DNA from: Flavobacterium sp. KMS | GTDB lineage: Bacteria > Bacteroidota > Bacteroidia > Flavobacteriales > Flavobacteriaceae | Assembly: GCF_000813005.1 (NCBI RefSeq) | Contig: NZ_JSYP01000001.1 | Coordinates: forward strand, 124,001-188,000 | Reading direction: 5' to 3' | Length of the DNA: 64,000 nucleotides | Part shown: positions 18,801-27,687 of the stretch, piece after piece | Position numbering within the stretch: position 1 is the first letter of the stretch | Layout of the letters: the number at the start of each line of letters is the position of its first letter | Notes under the pieces: model-generated | The model's database searches: none | The model's input: only the letters and a program-made list of their open reading frames with translations | Told to the model about the DNA's origin: nothing | Translations under genes and position numbers: made by a program

Positions 18801-19990
18801 ATATAAAGAAACTCGCAGCAGCCAAAGATTTTCAAGGTTTTAAGAATTGGGTAGATGTTGAAGACTTAATCAAATTCCAGATTATGTTTATGTTTACTGA
18901 TACAGAAAACGAAGCAATTGCTATAGTACACAACTATGCACCGACTTTCATGAAAGCCAAAATGAATATAAATGATACCGATGGTGCATTTTTTGGAGGA
19001 TTCACAGCCCCTACTTCAACAACAACAATGCCTGCAATAGGTTTTGCTGGTGGTGGAGGTAATTACAAACAAAAATGGATTTTAAATGATTCCAGATTAG
19101 GCCCTGGTGGCTTATTCGGCAACTTCATGGGCTCAAATACGAATCAAACTACGGGTAACCTCGAATTTAAAACACTCGTAAAAGATTATGTACAGGCAGC
19201 ATTTGGAGATTCAAAAAGTACGGTTGCAGCTCCTCTTTCTGTGAGTAATGTACAGACTAAGATAAAAACTACAGTGACCGAACTGAATAATGTGTATAAA
19301 CTGGACGCAGCTTATATGTCTTATGACAGAGAAGTCTACAATTATTGGAAAAATATAGATGTACCCAGAGTAATAGCTCAAGTACCTGAAAGGGTATCTT
19401 ATTCATTGCAAAAATGGCAAGAATACAATATGGTTCATACTTTGCTGGCAGCACCATTTGATACAACTGTTACAGGGCATATTACAATTAACAATCCTAA
19501 TACAGGAACACAAGTGTATTATACGACCGATGGTTCAGATCCTATGGGCAAAGATGGTGTTGTTTCTCCATCGGCATTTCTGTACGATGCAAATAAAGGT
19601 ATTACACTTTCTACGGGGACTTATTCGTTGGTATCGAGAGCTTTTACCACTAATAACTGGGGGCCTTTGTCTAAGGCAGACGTAAAAGGTAGCCTAATGA
19701 CTAAACGTTCGGCAGCAAATATTTCGGAAGAATTATTAAATACCGAAGCTCAACATGTAATTATTTACCCTAACCCTGCTTATAACGAAATTAATGTAAA
19801 CTTAGAGAATACAGCTTCTGTAAATTCAACTATGAGTATTTACTCTATCGATGGAAAACTGGTACAGAACAATACCTTAACAAGTCAATCTAATACTGTA
19901 AATATTGGAAATCTAAATTCTGGATTTTATATTATAAAGATTGTAAATGGCAATGGTACAGTAAGTACACATAAGTTAATTAAAAAATAA
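12896..19990 (+). CDS. Giant T9SS cargo: DNRLRE-like repeats, lamin-tail and CotH-kinase-like domains
   Basis: The product is 2364 residues with a GTG start and a signal peptide cut after LNAQ (about residue 22). Next come eight beta-sandwich units of the DNRLRE/CBM96-like type: a divergent one at about 25-200, another at about 205-390 and six from about 395 to 1500. A lamin-tail domain is at 1522-1645 (LVINEVSAQG...DWIEIYN) and chitobiase-like beta domains at about 1678-1748 and 2190-2265 (YYTTDGSDP). A CotH-type kinase-like domain spans about 1775-2190, with FINGKYRGV at 1912-1919, a T-D-T-E-N...HNY segment and N-D-T-D-G at 2026-2030 in the expected place of the metal-binding acidic motif. 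The last 78 residues (from 2287) are a type-A T9SS sorting domain (IIYPNPA, LNSGFYIIKI). It should be exported through T9SS and attached to the surface. Substrate and kinase activity are unproven. It is a single-gene unit. Confidence 0.9.
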   Translation: MKKKLYLFLASLCLIGGYLNAQQKTQLPIKGSYNDVAITTSSNAVNYTSTGLYLEGGTTSAPTETYIRFQGISLPADAVIQSANLIFYGRSASTVGTTVTIFGERGNSDAYPTSTATTTATSIKGRQYTFDSVTWNTPVCVANKEYTTPDVTNLLQDMFPAGVGNANISFKLAGNQKGSFVMWSFDGNAAMAPKLQITFTSAYGTFTTTVLANTDDGRENTNGSMYLTDGYINLGGRSDSSNSVVRFPVVEIPEKAEISEAYIEFYSYGTSPASTVNIYTELANAATYATTSGNATKRNYSANTVNWFTESWVVNNKLYRTPDLKNIIDATRLSGWQSGQAIGFKFVGPLLNNGATACTNEMGASYKPRLVIKYKTEGNGPKIETNPLNGVSASVISTGNDDAREYTNGNMALGDGYMHLSGRTDGSDSGFIFRNTQIPANAEIKDAYIEFYAYATSPATTVNIYAEKSKNLPYTNNPKSITAREYTNNNIQWATEAWTSDLAKNRTPNLRNVIDEIRLNGWKSGENIAFKFNGTGLNDGARAYAYEGSTLYRPRLVVEYVNNGAGPSIVVDPNEIQTSASIVSTGNDDGREYTNGNMALGDGAIFLSGRTDGSDSGFTFRNTQIPATAEIKEAYIEFYAYATSPATTVNIYAEKNQKSPYSYNPKSITAREYTTNNIHWATEAWTTDLAKKRTPDLRNIIDEIRLNGWKSGENIAFKFNGQALNDGARAYAYEGSTLYRPRLVVKYVNNGAGPSIVVDPNEIQTYTTFVNTGNDDGREYNNGNMALGDGALFLSGRTDGSDSGFIFHNTQIPASAEIKEAYIEFYAYATSPATSIDIYAETSQKLPYTYSLKSITAREYTNNKINWATEAWTTDLAKNQTPNLRNIIDEIRLNGWKSGDNIAFKFNGLALNDGARAYAYEGSTSYRPRLVIKYANNGKGPRIVIDPTEIQTSASIVNTGNDDGREYTNGNMALGDGALFLSGRTDGSDTGFTFRNTQIPANAEIKDAYIEFYAYATSPATTLDIYAEKNQKSPYTYNPKSITAREYTNNKIHWVTENWTTDLAKNRTPNLRNIIDEIRLNGWKSGENIAFKFNGIGLNDGARAYAYEGSSFYRPRLVIKYAINGAGPSIVVDPNEIQTEASIVATGNDDGREYTNGNMALGDGAMFLSGRTDGSDSGYIFRNTQIPANSEIKDAYIEFYAYATSPATSVDIYAEVNQKMLYTYDPKSITARQYTNNKINWVTEAWTTDLAKKRTPNLRNIIDEIRLNGWKSGDNIALKFNGLGLNDGARAYAYEGSTLYKPRLVVKYANNGAGPSIVADPTETQTSVSIVTTGYDDGRENTNGNMYLSDGYLSLAGQSDSYKTGIRFQAVEFPTNAEITEAYIEFYAYGSSNATTVSIKSEIGDAQTYSTIKNNISSRAYSENTELWNTDTRADYAQNRTVDIKKLIDENRLRGWEAGQSLAFLFEGKGVSSNYARVRSYEAGNMYRPRLVIKYKDNQKGPNAASVISALNNVITTPSQMTGLVINEVSAQGTIDQKEDWIEIYNSLDKMILIDSNVSVSNKDTKKDLNILKNILVPAKGFAVLIADKKPEKGDFHLNFDLKNTGGTLYLSTLVGKKTTALDELKYLETPYNTSYGRSTDAASTLAAFINPTYNLSNSVGQQGLALSFSKERGVYPTGFDVTITAPAGTTINYTLDGKFPSKTVGTKYTIPVSIKQSCVLKVYAYDATGNSGVASHTYVLQDNYKNELPTSYAQWYNKTYILTADEYSKAIAELPIISISTDAEISPLWVQGSFEYIDKHIYSDHANFFSNSTTKQFGQASLAQYNGGVKFKFNKNAAVKKANYPFFDTYPGEVYPTTNKIQVISLKEGQDGPQNNIYNTGYLRFDEKITMNLSKEIGKYALDTRYVNFFINGKYRGVKTMRNDFSSNNLEEVFGDDADNYTTVNLQDGNFPGGVVEEGDGSTAIWQNIKKLAAAKDFQGFKNWVDVEDLIKFQIMFMFTDTENEAIAIVHNYAPTFMKAKMNINDTDGAFFGGFTAPTSTTTMPAIGFAGGGGNYKQKWILNDSRLGPGGLFGNFMGSNTNQTTGNLEFKTLVKDYVQAAFGDSKSTVAAPLSVSNVQTKIKTTVTELNNVYKLDAAYMSYDREVYNYWKNIDVPRVIAQVPERVSYSLQKWQEYNMVHTLLAAPFDTTVTGHITINNPNTGTQVYYTTDGSDPMGKDGVVSPSAFLYDANKGITLSTGTYSLVSRAFTTNNWGPLSKADVKGSLMTKRSAANISEELLNTEAQHVIIYPNPAYNEINVNLENTASVNSTMSIYSIDGKLVQNNTLTSQSNTVNIGNLNSGFYIIKIVNGNGTVSTHKLIKK
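14063..17410 (+). repeat. Tandem coding repeats, exact 561-bp period
   Basis: The codons for G-N-D-D (G-Y-D-D in the last unit) start at 14090, 14651, 15212, 15773, 16334 and 16895, always exactly 561 bp (187 codons) apart with no indel. The first five of these units are nearly identical, sharing runs such as NGNMALGDG, SGRTDGSD, ATSPAT and DEIRLNGWKSG. The sixth has diverged. An earlier, more divergent unit has its D-D at 13538, 558 bp before the first of the series. Confidence 0.93.
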
Positions 19991-20025
19991 TAAAGATTTC
20001 TTCTTTTTGAGAAATGTAAATGAAG

Positions 20026-20060
20026 AAAACTTCTCTGATTAAATTCTGAGAGGTTTTTTT
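20026..20060 (+). terminator. Terminator after the CotH-like giant gene
   Basis: AACTTCTC at 20028-20035 pairs with GAGAGGTT at 20048-20055 (one G-U), followed by T to 20060. It lies 36 bp after the stop. Confidence 0.7.
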
Positions 20061-20094
20061 ATAAATCTGCAGTAGGTTTCTATTCCAGATTAAA

Positions 20095-20238
20095 ATGAGA
20101 TTAAACCAAATGCAAATTACATTTATCTTGAACAAAGAAGAATTAATGGGCAGAGTTAATACTTTAAAACAAAACATTTTAGCCTATATTGCTAAAAATA
20201 ATAGACAACAAAAGAAACAATTAGTTAATAAAGTGTGA
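20095..20238 (+). CDS. Possible 47-residue basic small protein
   Basis: ATG at 20095 opens a 47-codon frame ending in TGA at 20236-20238. It reads MRLNQMQITFILNKEELMGR at the start and ends in a polar, lysine/glutamine-rich tail. Two things favour a real gene: it lies between the terminator of the upstream gene and a hairpin that starts on the next base after its stop, and the 412-bp gap would otherwise be empty. I recognise no family and see no clear promoter. It may be spurious. Confidence 0.3.
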   Translation: MRLNQMQITFILNKEELMGRVNTLKQNILAYIAKNNRQQKKQLVNKV

Positions 20239-20268
20239 ATGATAACAACAATCAAAAGTTGTTGTCAT
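20239..20268 (+). terminator. Hairpin directly after the small ORF
   Basis: ATGATAACAAC (20239-20249) pairs with GTTGTTGTCAT (20258-20268) over 11 bp with one G-U, and the loop is 8 nt. The stem is followed by a weak T-rich stretch (TTCTGTTTT). It is a possible terminator. Bases 20269-20402 hold only a -7-like TATCTTTA at 20355-20362 ahead of folE. Confidence 0.4.
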
Positions 20269-20402
20269 TTCTGTTTTAGGCAACTACGTGCATCTAATCT
20301 AAAAAGTGAAGATTAAATAGTAGAAACGATAGAAAATGTTTCCCTTTTATTAATTATCTTTACGCACTCAAAAAGATATACCCAATATAATAGTAGTTTT
20401 TA

Positions 20403-21074
20403 ATGATAAATAACGAAGATTTTTTAGACGAAATAGGTGACAATCATATCGGTTCAAGTGCGCAAAATCCAATCAGAGAAGATGCTTTTGCAATTACTGA
20501 CGATGAAAAAATAGAAAAAATAAAGAAAGATGTTGAAAACATTCTACTTACACTTGGAATGGATTTGACTGACGACAGTTTAAAAGGTACTCCAAACCGA
20601 GTAGCAAAAATGTTTGTCAAAGAAATCTTTGGCGGACTTAATCCTATAAGAAAACCAAAAGCATCTACTTTTGATAATAATTATAAATATGGCGAAATGT
20701 TGGTTGAAAAAAACATTACGCTTTATTCTACCTGTGAACACCATTTATTACCAATTATAGGAAGAGCTCATGTTGCTTATATTTCTAACGGAAGAGTAAT
20801 TGGTCTATCAAAAATGAACCGAATTGTTGAGTATTACTCAAAAAGACCTCAGGTTCAAGAGCGATTAACTATGCAAATCGTTCAGGAATTACAAAAAGCT
20901 CTTGGTACTGAAGATGTAGCTTGCGTTATTGATGCAAAACACCTTTGCGTAAATTCAAGAGGAATTAAAGATATCGAAAGCAGTACAGTAACATCTGAAT
21001 TTGGTGGTAAATTTAAAGATCCTCAAACAAGAAGAGAATTTTTGGATTACATTAAGTTAGAAACACAATTCTAG
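20403..21074 (+). CDS. folE: GTP cyclohydrolase I
   Basis: Opens the GTP ring to give 7,8-dihydroneopterin triphosphate, the first step of folate and tetrahydropterin synthesis, in the cytoplasm. The product is 223 residues, normal length. Signatures are GTPNRVAKMFVKEIF, the zinc-binding STCEHHLLP with its Cys and His, GRAHVAYI, RPQVQERLT and the second zinc cysteine in HLCVNSRGI. The first 35 residues are acidic and variable, as usual. The zinc ligands point to the FolE (IA) type rather than FolE2. A repeat element and then cysS follow. Confidence 0.97.
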   Translation: MINNEDFLDEIGDNHIGSSAQNPIREDAFAITDDEKIEKIKKDVENILLTLGMDLTDDSLKGTPNRVAKMFVKEIFGGLNPIRKPKASTFDNNYKYGEMLVEKNITLYSTCEHHLLPIIGRAHVAYISNGRVIGLSKMNRIVEYYSKRPQVQERLTMQIVQELQKALGTEDVACVIDAKHLCVNSRGIKDIESSTVTSEFGGKFKDPQTRREFLDYIKLETQF

Positions 21075-21105
21075 TTTATAACATCTTTTCAAACTATATT
21101 TATAA

Positions 21106-21184
21106 CCTAGCCCTGATGGAAGTGACATCCTTTTTCTGGCTCCTTTAGCCAGTAAAAGATATAGCGAACAGCAGGAATAGCTTC
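21106..21184. repeat. Hairpin-forming intergenic repeat element
   Basis: This segment between folE and cysS can fold into a long imperfect hairpin. The inner stem is CTGGCT (21136-21141) with AGCCAG (21147-21152), flanked by ATCCTTTTT pairing loosely with AAAAGAT. The outer edges read TAGCCCTGAT and GCAGGAATAGCT. From memory, similar elements (TAGCC...GGCATCCTTTTT...AAAAGATA...GGA.TAGC) recur between genes in Flavobacterium genomes. This is the only copy I see here. Confidence 0.5.
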
Positions 21185-21211
21185 AAATAAACAATCAAAC
21201 AGTAAAAAAAT

Positions 21212-22693
<1,482 letters not shown>

Positions 22694-22776
22694 AGAGTTT
22701 TTAGTACTCTGCATATGAACATTAGAAAATAGTCTTGTATTGATATTTTTAATAGCGACACTGAATTACTGAGCAT

Positions 22777-23025
22777 ATGATATCAAAAATATTAATATAT
22801 CCATTTGTTTTACTCGTTCGGTTTTACCAGAATGCTATTTCTCCATTCACTCCGGCAGCTTGTCGTTTTGAGCCAACCTGTTCGAGTTATATGATTGAAG
22901 CATTACAAACCCATGGTTTATTTTATGGCGGGTATTTAGGCATCAAGCGAATATTGAGTTGCCATCCGTGGGGAAGAAGTGGCTACGATCCTGTTCCTGA
23001 AAAGAAATGCAATCACAAACATTAA
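22777..23025 (+). CDS. yidD: Membrane protein insertion efficiency factor YidD
   Basis: The product is 82 residues of the YidD (UPF0161) family. It has an amphipathic N-terminal helix, the conserved core [20 protein letters not shown] and the C-terminal [13 protein letters not shown]. YidD assists YidC-dependent insertion at the inner membrane. It lies between cysS and lgt and is probably co-transcribed with lgt, 63 bp downstream. Confidence 0.96.
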   Translation: MISKILIYPFVLLVRFYQNAISPFTPAACRFEPTCSSYMIEALQTHGLFYGGYLGIKRILSCHPWGRSGYDPVPEKKCNHKH

Positions 23026-23088
23026 CTTTTTATAAAGTATAACTTTACTTTAAATATTTATTTTTACAAAATAAAAATATATTACTAC

Positions 23089-24018
23089 ATGATACACGCT
23101 TTAAACATTGTTTGGAATCCTTCGGAGGGAATTGATTTAGGTTTTTTTATGATTCGTTATTACAGCCTAATGTTCGTAATTGCTTTTGGATTAGGATGGT
23201 ACATAATGAAACAAATTTTCGAACGTGAAAATGAACCAATCGACAAATTAGATTCTTTATTTATCTGGACTGTTTTAGCTACTTTAATTGGAGCACGTTT
23301 AGGTCACGTATTATTTTACGATTGGGAATATTATAGAAATCATATTTCTGAAATCTTTTTACCATTCCGCTTTAGTCCAAATTTTGAGTTTACAGGATAC
23401 CAAGGATTAGCTAGTCATGGTGCAGCAATCGCAATTATAATTGCAATGTACTATTACAGCAAAAAAATATTAAAACGTCCTTTGTTATGGATATTAGACA
23501 GGGTGGTAATTCCTGTTGCCAGTGGAGCAATATTTGTACGTTTAGGTAATTTCTTTAATTCAGAAATTACAGGAAATGAGACCGACTCTATTTTTGGAAT
23601 TCGTTTTTTGCATGAATATTTCAGCAAAAATGATGCAGTAAACAAAACTCAGATTGCCAATCCAAAAGACGCATATACTGCTATTGCTACAGATCCAAAA
23701 TTTGCCGACTTATTAGCACAAGTTCCCGTAAAACATCCAGCACAATTATATGAAGGTTTTTGCTACATCTTTGTGTTTGCAATCCTTTACTATTTATACT
23801 GGAAAACAAATGCAAGCCAAAAACCTGGATTTTTATTCGGTTTGTTTCTAGTTCTTTTATTTGTAGTTCGTTTTATAGTCGAATTTGTAAAAGGAAGTCA
23901 AGGCGGTTTTGAAAACGAATTAGGCTTGTTTTCAACAGGACAATGGCTAAGTATTCCCTTTATAATAGTTGGAGCTTACTTTATGATTAGAGCCAATAAA
24001 AAAGCCTTAAAAAGCTAA
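23089..24018 (+). CDS. lgt: Prolipoprotein diacylglyceryl transferase
   Basis: Inner-membrane enzyme that moves diacylglycerol from phosphatidylglycerol to the lipobox cysteine of prolipoproteins. The product is 309 residues with about seven transmembrane helices. Signatures are IGARLGHVLFYDW, GYQGLASHGAAIAI, the family pattern VRLGNFFNSEITGNETD, and HPAQLYEG near residue 225. A periplasmic insertion of about 40 residues between NSE and HPAQLYEG is rather long but usual for Bacteroidota. It ends an apparent yidD-lgt unit closed by a strong terminator. Confidence 0.97.
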   Translation: MIHALNIVWNPSEGIDLGFFMIRYYSLMFVIAFGLGWYIMKQIFERENEPIDKLDSLFIWTVLATLIGARLGHVLFYDWEYYRNHISEIFLPFRFSPNFEFTGYQGLASHGAAIAIIIAMYYYSKKILKRPLLWILDRVVIPVASGAIFVRLGNFFNSEITGNETDSIFGIRFLHEYFSKNDAVNKTQIANPKDAYTAIATDPKFADLLAQVPVKHPAQLYEGFCYIFVFAILYYLYWKTNASQKPGFLFGLFLVLLFVVRFIVEFVKGSQGGFENELGLFSTGQWLSIPFIIVGAYFMIRANKKALKS

Positions 24019-24037
24019 ATAAAATATACTCAATAAG

Positions 24038-24080
24038 AAGACCCGATACTTTCATATGAATGTATCGGGTCTTTTTTTTT
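24038..24080 (+). terminator. Rho-independent terminator of lgt
   Basis: AAGACCCGATAC (24038-24049) and GTATCGGGTCTT (24062-24073) form a perfect 12-bp stem with a 12-nt loop, followed by T to 24080. Confidence 0.92.
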
Positions 24081-24423
24081 ACTTCAGCATTAATTACCCA
24101 TTTCAGAAACTTAGCATTCCTCCTATTTTGAATTTTACTCTCAACGACTTCGCCAGATAAGCTGTCTTTTAATTCCCCCTAAGAAAGCACATGCCTTTTC
24201 TATTAACGAGCTACTTGCAAAGATTCTTCCTGCAGAAAGATAAGATTGAGTTGTATTATGAATGAAATTAGCATTCCATACTACTCAAAAGCTCAAGGCT
24301 TTTTACTATTTCAAATATTAATTATTCTTTACCCAACCTCTTAATCCTTTGTGACCTTTAACCTTTGCTACTCATACATCACTAATCTTTTATCTCTTTA
24401 CCCCTTTGAAACTATATTTTTTT
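24081..24423. other. Non-coding gap between convergent terminators
   Basis: About 340 bases between the lgt and secDF terminators. I find no convincing frame, RNA gene or mobile-element remnant. Near 24340-24370 are CCTTTGTGACC and ACCTTTGCTAC, short words of the same kind as the repeat-rich gap at 3775-4031. Confidence 0.5.
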
Positions 24424-24462
24424 CACAAAAAAAAAGGATTCAATTTTCATTGAATCCTTTTT
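24424..24462 (-). terminator. Rho-independent terminator of secDF
   Basis: AAAAAGGATTCAA (24431-24443) and TTGAATCCTTTTT (24450-24462) form a perfect 13-bp stem with a 6-nt loop. On the minus strand it runs into a T-tract (the A-run at 24427-24435). Confidence 0.9.
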
Positions 24463-24484
24463 AAATATATAGTTATAAAAACTG

Positions 24485-27463
24485 TTATGCGTTTTTATGT
24501 CTTTCTTCAATTGATAATTTATCAGCTGCAGAAATAGAATCTACCAATACTGGAGTTGCAATAAATAACGAAGAATATGTTCCTACGATAATACCTACCA
24601 ACATAGCGAAGATAAATCCTCTAATTGATTCTCCACCAAAAATGAACATGATTAATAATACCACAATCATTGTTAATGAAGTATTGATTGTTCTTGACAT
24701 TGTTGTATTAATAGAGTCATTTACAATTTGTTCAAAAGAACCTTTTGTTTTCCCTGCTAAGAATTCACGAACCCTGTCAAATACAATTACAGTATCATTC
24801 ATCGAGTATCCAATTACAGTAAGGATCGCCGCAATAAAGTGCTGATCTACTTCCATACCAAACGGCATGAATTTGTAACATAATGAATAAATACCTAATA
24901 CGAAGATAACATCATGAGCAATAGCTGCAATCGCACCTAAACTAAATTGCCATTTTCTAAAACTAATCATTAAGTATAAGAACACAATTGCCATTGCTCC
25001 AAGTACAGCCCAATATGCATTTGTTTTAATATCCTCTGCAACAGTAGGTCCAACTTTAGAAGCTTGTAAGATACCAAGTTTCTTACCTCCATTACCTTCG
25101 AAAGAGTTAACAAACTTATCATAAGTTAATCCTTCAGAATAGTGCTTTTTCAAGTTTTCAAACAATAATTTGTTTACTTCCTCGTCAGCTTTAATACCGT
25201 GCTCTTCTACTTTATATTTAGTAGTAATTTTTAATTGGTTATCACTACCAAAAACTTTTGCTTCGGCACTACCAAAAACTACTGCTAATTCATCTTTAAC
25301 AACTTCTGCCTCTACTGGTTTTTCAAAACGTATTTGGAATGTTCTTCCTCCAACGAAATCCACACCTTGATCAAGTCCGTTAATACATAATGATGTAATA
25401 CTCACTACAACAACGATACTTGAGAATAAATACGTCCATTTTTTAGCTCCTAAGAAATTAAAATGGAAGTTGTTAAACATATTTTTAGAGAAATTAGTAA
25501 CGAAAGTTAAATCATTCTTTCCGCTAATATTTCTATCAATAAATATTCTAGCGATAAAAATAGAAGTAAATAAAGAGGTTATAATACCAATTAACAATGT
25601 AGTAGCAAATCCTTTAATTGGTCCTGAACCAAATATAAATAATACCGCTCCTGTTAAAATATGTGTAACGTTTGCATCTGTAATAGATGACATTGCACCT
25701 CTCCAGCTATAAGAAGTTTTAATTGCTTCATCAAGTGTTTTACCTGCTCGCAATTCTTCTTTTGCTCTTTCATATATAATAATGTTCGCATCTACTGCTG
25801 TACCCATTGTTAATACGATACCTGCAATACCAGGTAAAGTTAGAACTGCACCTAAACTTGCCAAAATACCGAATAAGAAAAGTAAGTTAACTGCTAACGC
25901 AAGGTTTGCATACCAACCAGCTTTACCATAATAAATCATCATCCAAAGAGATACTAAAAGTAATCCTACAATAGCCGATGTTGTTCCATTATCAATAGCC
26001 TCTTGTCCTAGGGATGGTCCTACAACTTCTGACTGAACAATATCTGCAGCAGCAGGTAATTTACCAGCTCTTAATACGTTAGCTAAATCTTTAGTTTCTG
26101 TAACATCAAATACACCTGAAATCTCAGATCTTCCTCCTGAAATTGGACCACTAGAAACTCCTGGAGCTGAATATACGATATCATCAAGAACGATAGCAAT
26201 ATTACTTTTTTGAGTATAAGCTCTACCTGTTAATTCTTCCCAAGCTCTTGCACCTTGACTGTTCATTTGCATAGAAACAGCTGGTTTACCCATTTGGTCA
26301 AAAGTATCTTTAGCATCAGTTACAACACCACCGCCCATTGCAGCAATGTTATCTCTATTTCCTTTTAAAGCATATAATTCTACAGCTTCAATTTCTTTAC
26401 CTTTTGCATCTTTAATATCTGTTGGTTTTCCCCAAACAAATTTTGCATAATGTTGATCAGCACCTAATAATACTCTGATATCTGGTCTTTTTAAATAACC
26501 GTTTACAACAGCAGTATCTTTTGGAGAGAAAAGACCTAAAACTGGTCCTCCACCCTGACCTAACATTTTGTCAAATAAAGGATTGTTTCCTTTTTTAGTA
26601 GCAAGTGAATCTTTACCACCTGTAAGTAAATCATTTAATGAATCTTTTACTACAGCTTTAGTTTCAACTTTATTAACTTCGGTTTTCTTTAAGGCATCAT
26701 TAGCAGCCATTAAGAAATTACCCATTTCTTCAATTTTGTAAGTCTCCCAAAACTCTAATTGAGCAGTACTTTGCAATAATTTCTTGATTCTATCAACATC
26801 TTTCGCACCTGGAAGTTCAACAAGAATTCTTCCTGTTTCTCCAATTTTTTGAATATTAGGTTGAGTTACACCAAATTTATCGATACGTTTTCTTAGTACA
26901 CCAAAAGCACTTTCTACAGACTCATCAACTTTTCTTTTGATAACTTTTTTCACCTGAGCATCACTCATTTGAAAATCGATACCACCTTCACCTTGCAAAC
27001 TTCTGTTAGCAAAAATTTCTGGAGAAGCTAATCTTACTGTTCCATTTGAGTTTGCCTCAAAAGCTTCAAAAAACGCATCTAAATACGTTTGATTTCCTTT
27101 TAGATTTGCAGTTGCATCAGCTAATGACTTATTAAAAACTGGATTTTTAGAATTATTAGCCAATCCTTTTAAAACATCTTTAACTGAGATTTGAAGAATA
27201 ACGTTGATTCCTCCCTCTAAGTCAAGACCTTTATTGATTTGCTTTTCTTTTACTTCATTAAAAGTAAAACTAGTAAATCCTAGATTGAAAACTTTTTCTT
27301 TACCAATAGAATCCAAATATTTTAATTCTTTATCAGGATTATCTCCTGCAAAAGATTTCGCATCACTTTTTACTTTATCAGCGACAAAAGTGAAGGAAAG
27401 TTGGTAAATACTTACCAATGCAAATAGAATTGCGAAAAATTTAATAAGTCCTTTATTCTGCAT
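24485..27463 (-). CDS. secDF: Protein translocase subunit SecDF (fused)
   Basis: Proton-driven inner-membrane factor that pulls preproteins through SecYEG; needed upstream of T9SS because cargo first crosses by Sec. The product is 992 residues and fuses SecD and SecF, the normal state in Bacteroidota. The SecD half has an N-terminal helix, GLDLEGGINVILQ, a large periplasmic P1 domain (about 90-500) with VELPGAKDVDRIK, then helices with GTAVDANIIIYERAKEE. The SecF half starts near residue 660 and contains GVDFVGGRTFQIRF, SMNDTVIVFDRVRE and TINTSLTM. It shows twelve predicted transmembrane segments. It is a single-gene unit with its own promoter and terminator. Confidence 0.97.
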   Translation of the reverse strand: MQNKGLIKFFAILFALVSIYQLSFTFVADKVKSDAKSFAGDNPDKELKYLDSIGKEKVFNLGFTSFTFNEVKEKQINKGLDLEGGINVILQISVKDVLKGLANNSKNPVFNKSLADATANLKGNQTYLDAFFEAFEANSNGTVRLASPEIFANRSLQGEGGIDFQMSDAQVKKVIKRKVDESVESAFGVLRKRIDKFGVTQPNIQKIGETGRILVELPGAKDVDRIKKLLQSTAQLEFWETYKIEEMGNFLMAANDALKKTEVNKVETKAVVKDSLNDLLTGGKDSLATKKGNNPLFDKMLGQGGGPVLGLFSPKDTAVVNGYLKRPDIRVLLGADQHYAKFVWGKPTDIKDAKGKEIEAVELYALKGNRDNIAAMGGGVVTDAKDTFDQMGKPAVSMQMNSQGARAWEELTGRAYTQKSNIAIVLDDIVYSAPGVSSGPISGGRSEISGVFDVTETKDLANVLRAGKLPAAADIVQSEVVGPSLGQEAIDNGTTSAIVGLLLVSLWMMIYYGKAGWYANLALAVNLLFLFGILASLGAVLTLPGIAGIVLTMGTAVDANIIIYERAKEELRAGKTLDEAIKTSYSWRGAMSSITDANVTHILTGAVLFIFGSGPIKGFATTLLIGIITSLFTSIFIARIFIDRNISGKNDLTFVTNFSKNMFNNFHFNFLGAKKWTYLFSSIVVVVSITSLCINGLDQGVDFVGGRTFQIRFEKPVEAEVVKDELAVVFGSAEAKVFGSDNQLKITTKYKVEEHGIKADEEVNKLLFENLKKHYSEGLTYDKFVNSFEGNGGKKLGILQASKVGPTVAEDIKTNAYWAVLGAMAIVFLYLMISFRKWQFSLGAIAAIAHDVIFVLGIYSLCYKFMPFGMEVDQHFIAAILTVIGYSMNDTVIVFDRVREFLAGKTKGSFEQIVNDSINTTMSRTINTSLTMIVVLLIMFIFGGESIRGFIFAMLVGIIVGTYSSLFIATPVLVDSISAADKLSIEERHKNA

Positions 27464-27588
27464 TATTACTAAAAATTAATTATGTTTTATAGTTTGTTTT
27501 GTTTTAAATTCCACAAAATCAAGCTGTTAAGCTGTTTTTTATATCTAAATAACGGAATCACGAATTACATTATTTTTTTTAAACCGAG

Positions 27589-27619
27589 CAAATATATAAT
27601 TAACGAAAAGATTAACCAA
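27589..27619 (-). promoter_or_regulatory. Bacteroidota-type promoter for secDF
   Basis: On the minus strand TTG (27617-27619) is followed after 20 bases by TATATTTG (27589-27596), an exact TAnnTTTG match. Transcription would start near 27580, leaving a leader of about 115 nt before secDF. Confidence 0.65.
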
Positions 27620-27636
27620 TTTATTTATTAATTAAT

Positions 27637-27669
27637 CTCAAAAAAAAGACTGCAAAAGTGCAGTCTTTT
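27637..27669 (-). terminator. Rho-independent terminator of mdh
   Basis: AAAAGACTGCA (27644-27654) pairs perfectly with TGCAGTCTTTT (27659-27669), loop of 4 nt. On the minus strand it is followed by T residues. It lies 18 bp beyond the mdh stop. Confidence 0.9.
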
Positions 27670-27687
27670 CCTATTTACTCGTAAATC

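Noticed and set aside
24081-24423. Degraded transposase or lost gene in the lgt-secDF gap
   Set aside because: Stop codons are frequent in all frames and no transposase motif or terminal inverted repeat is visible.
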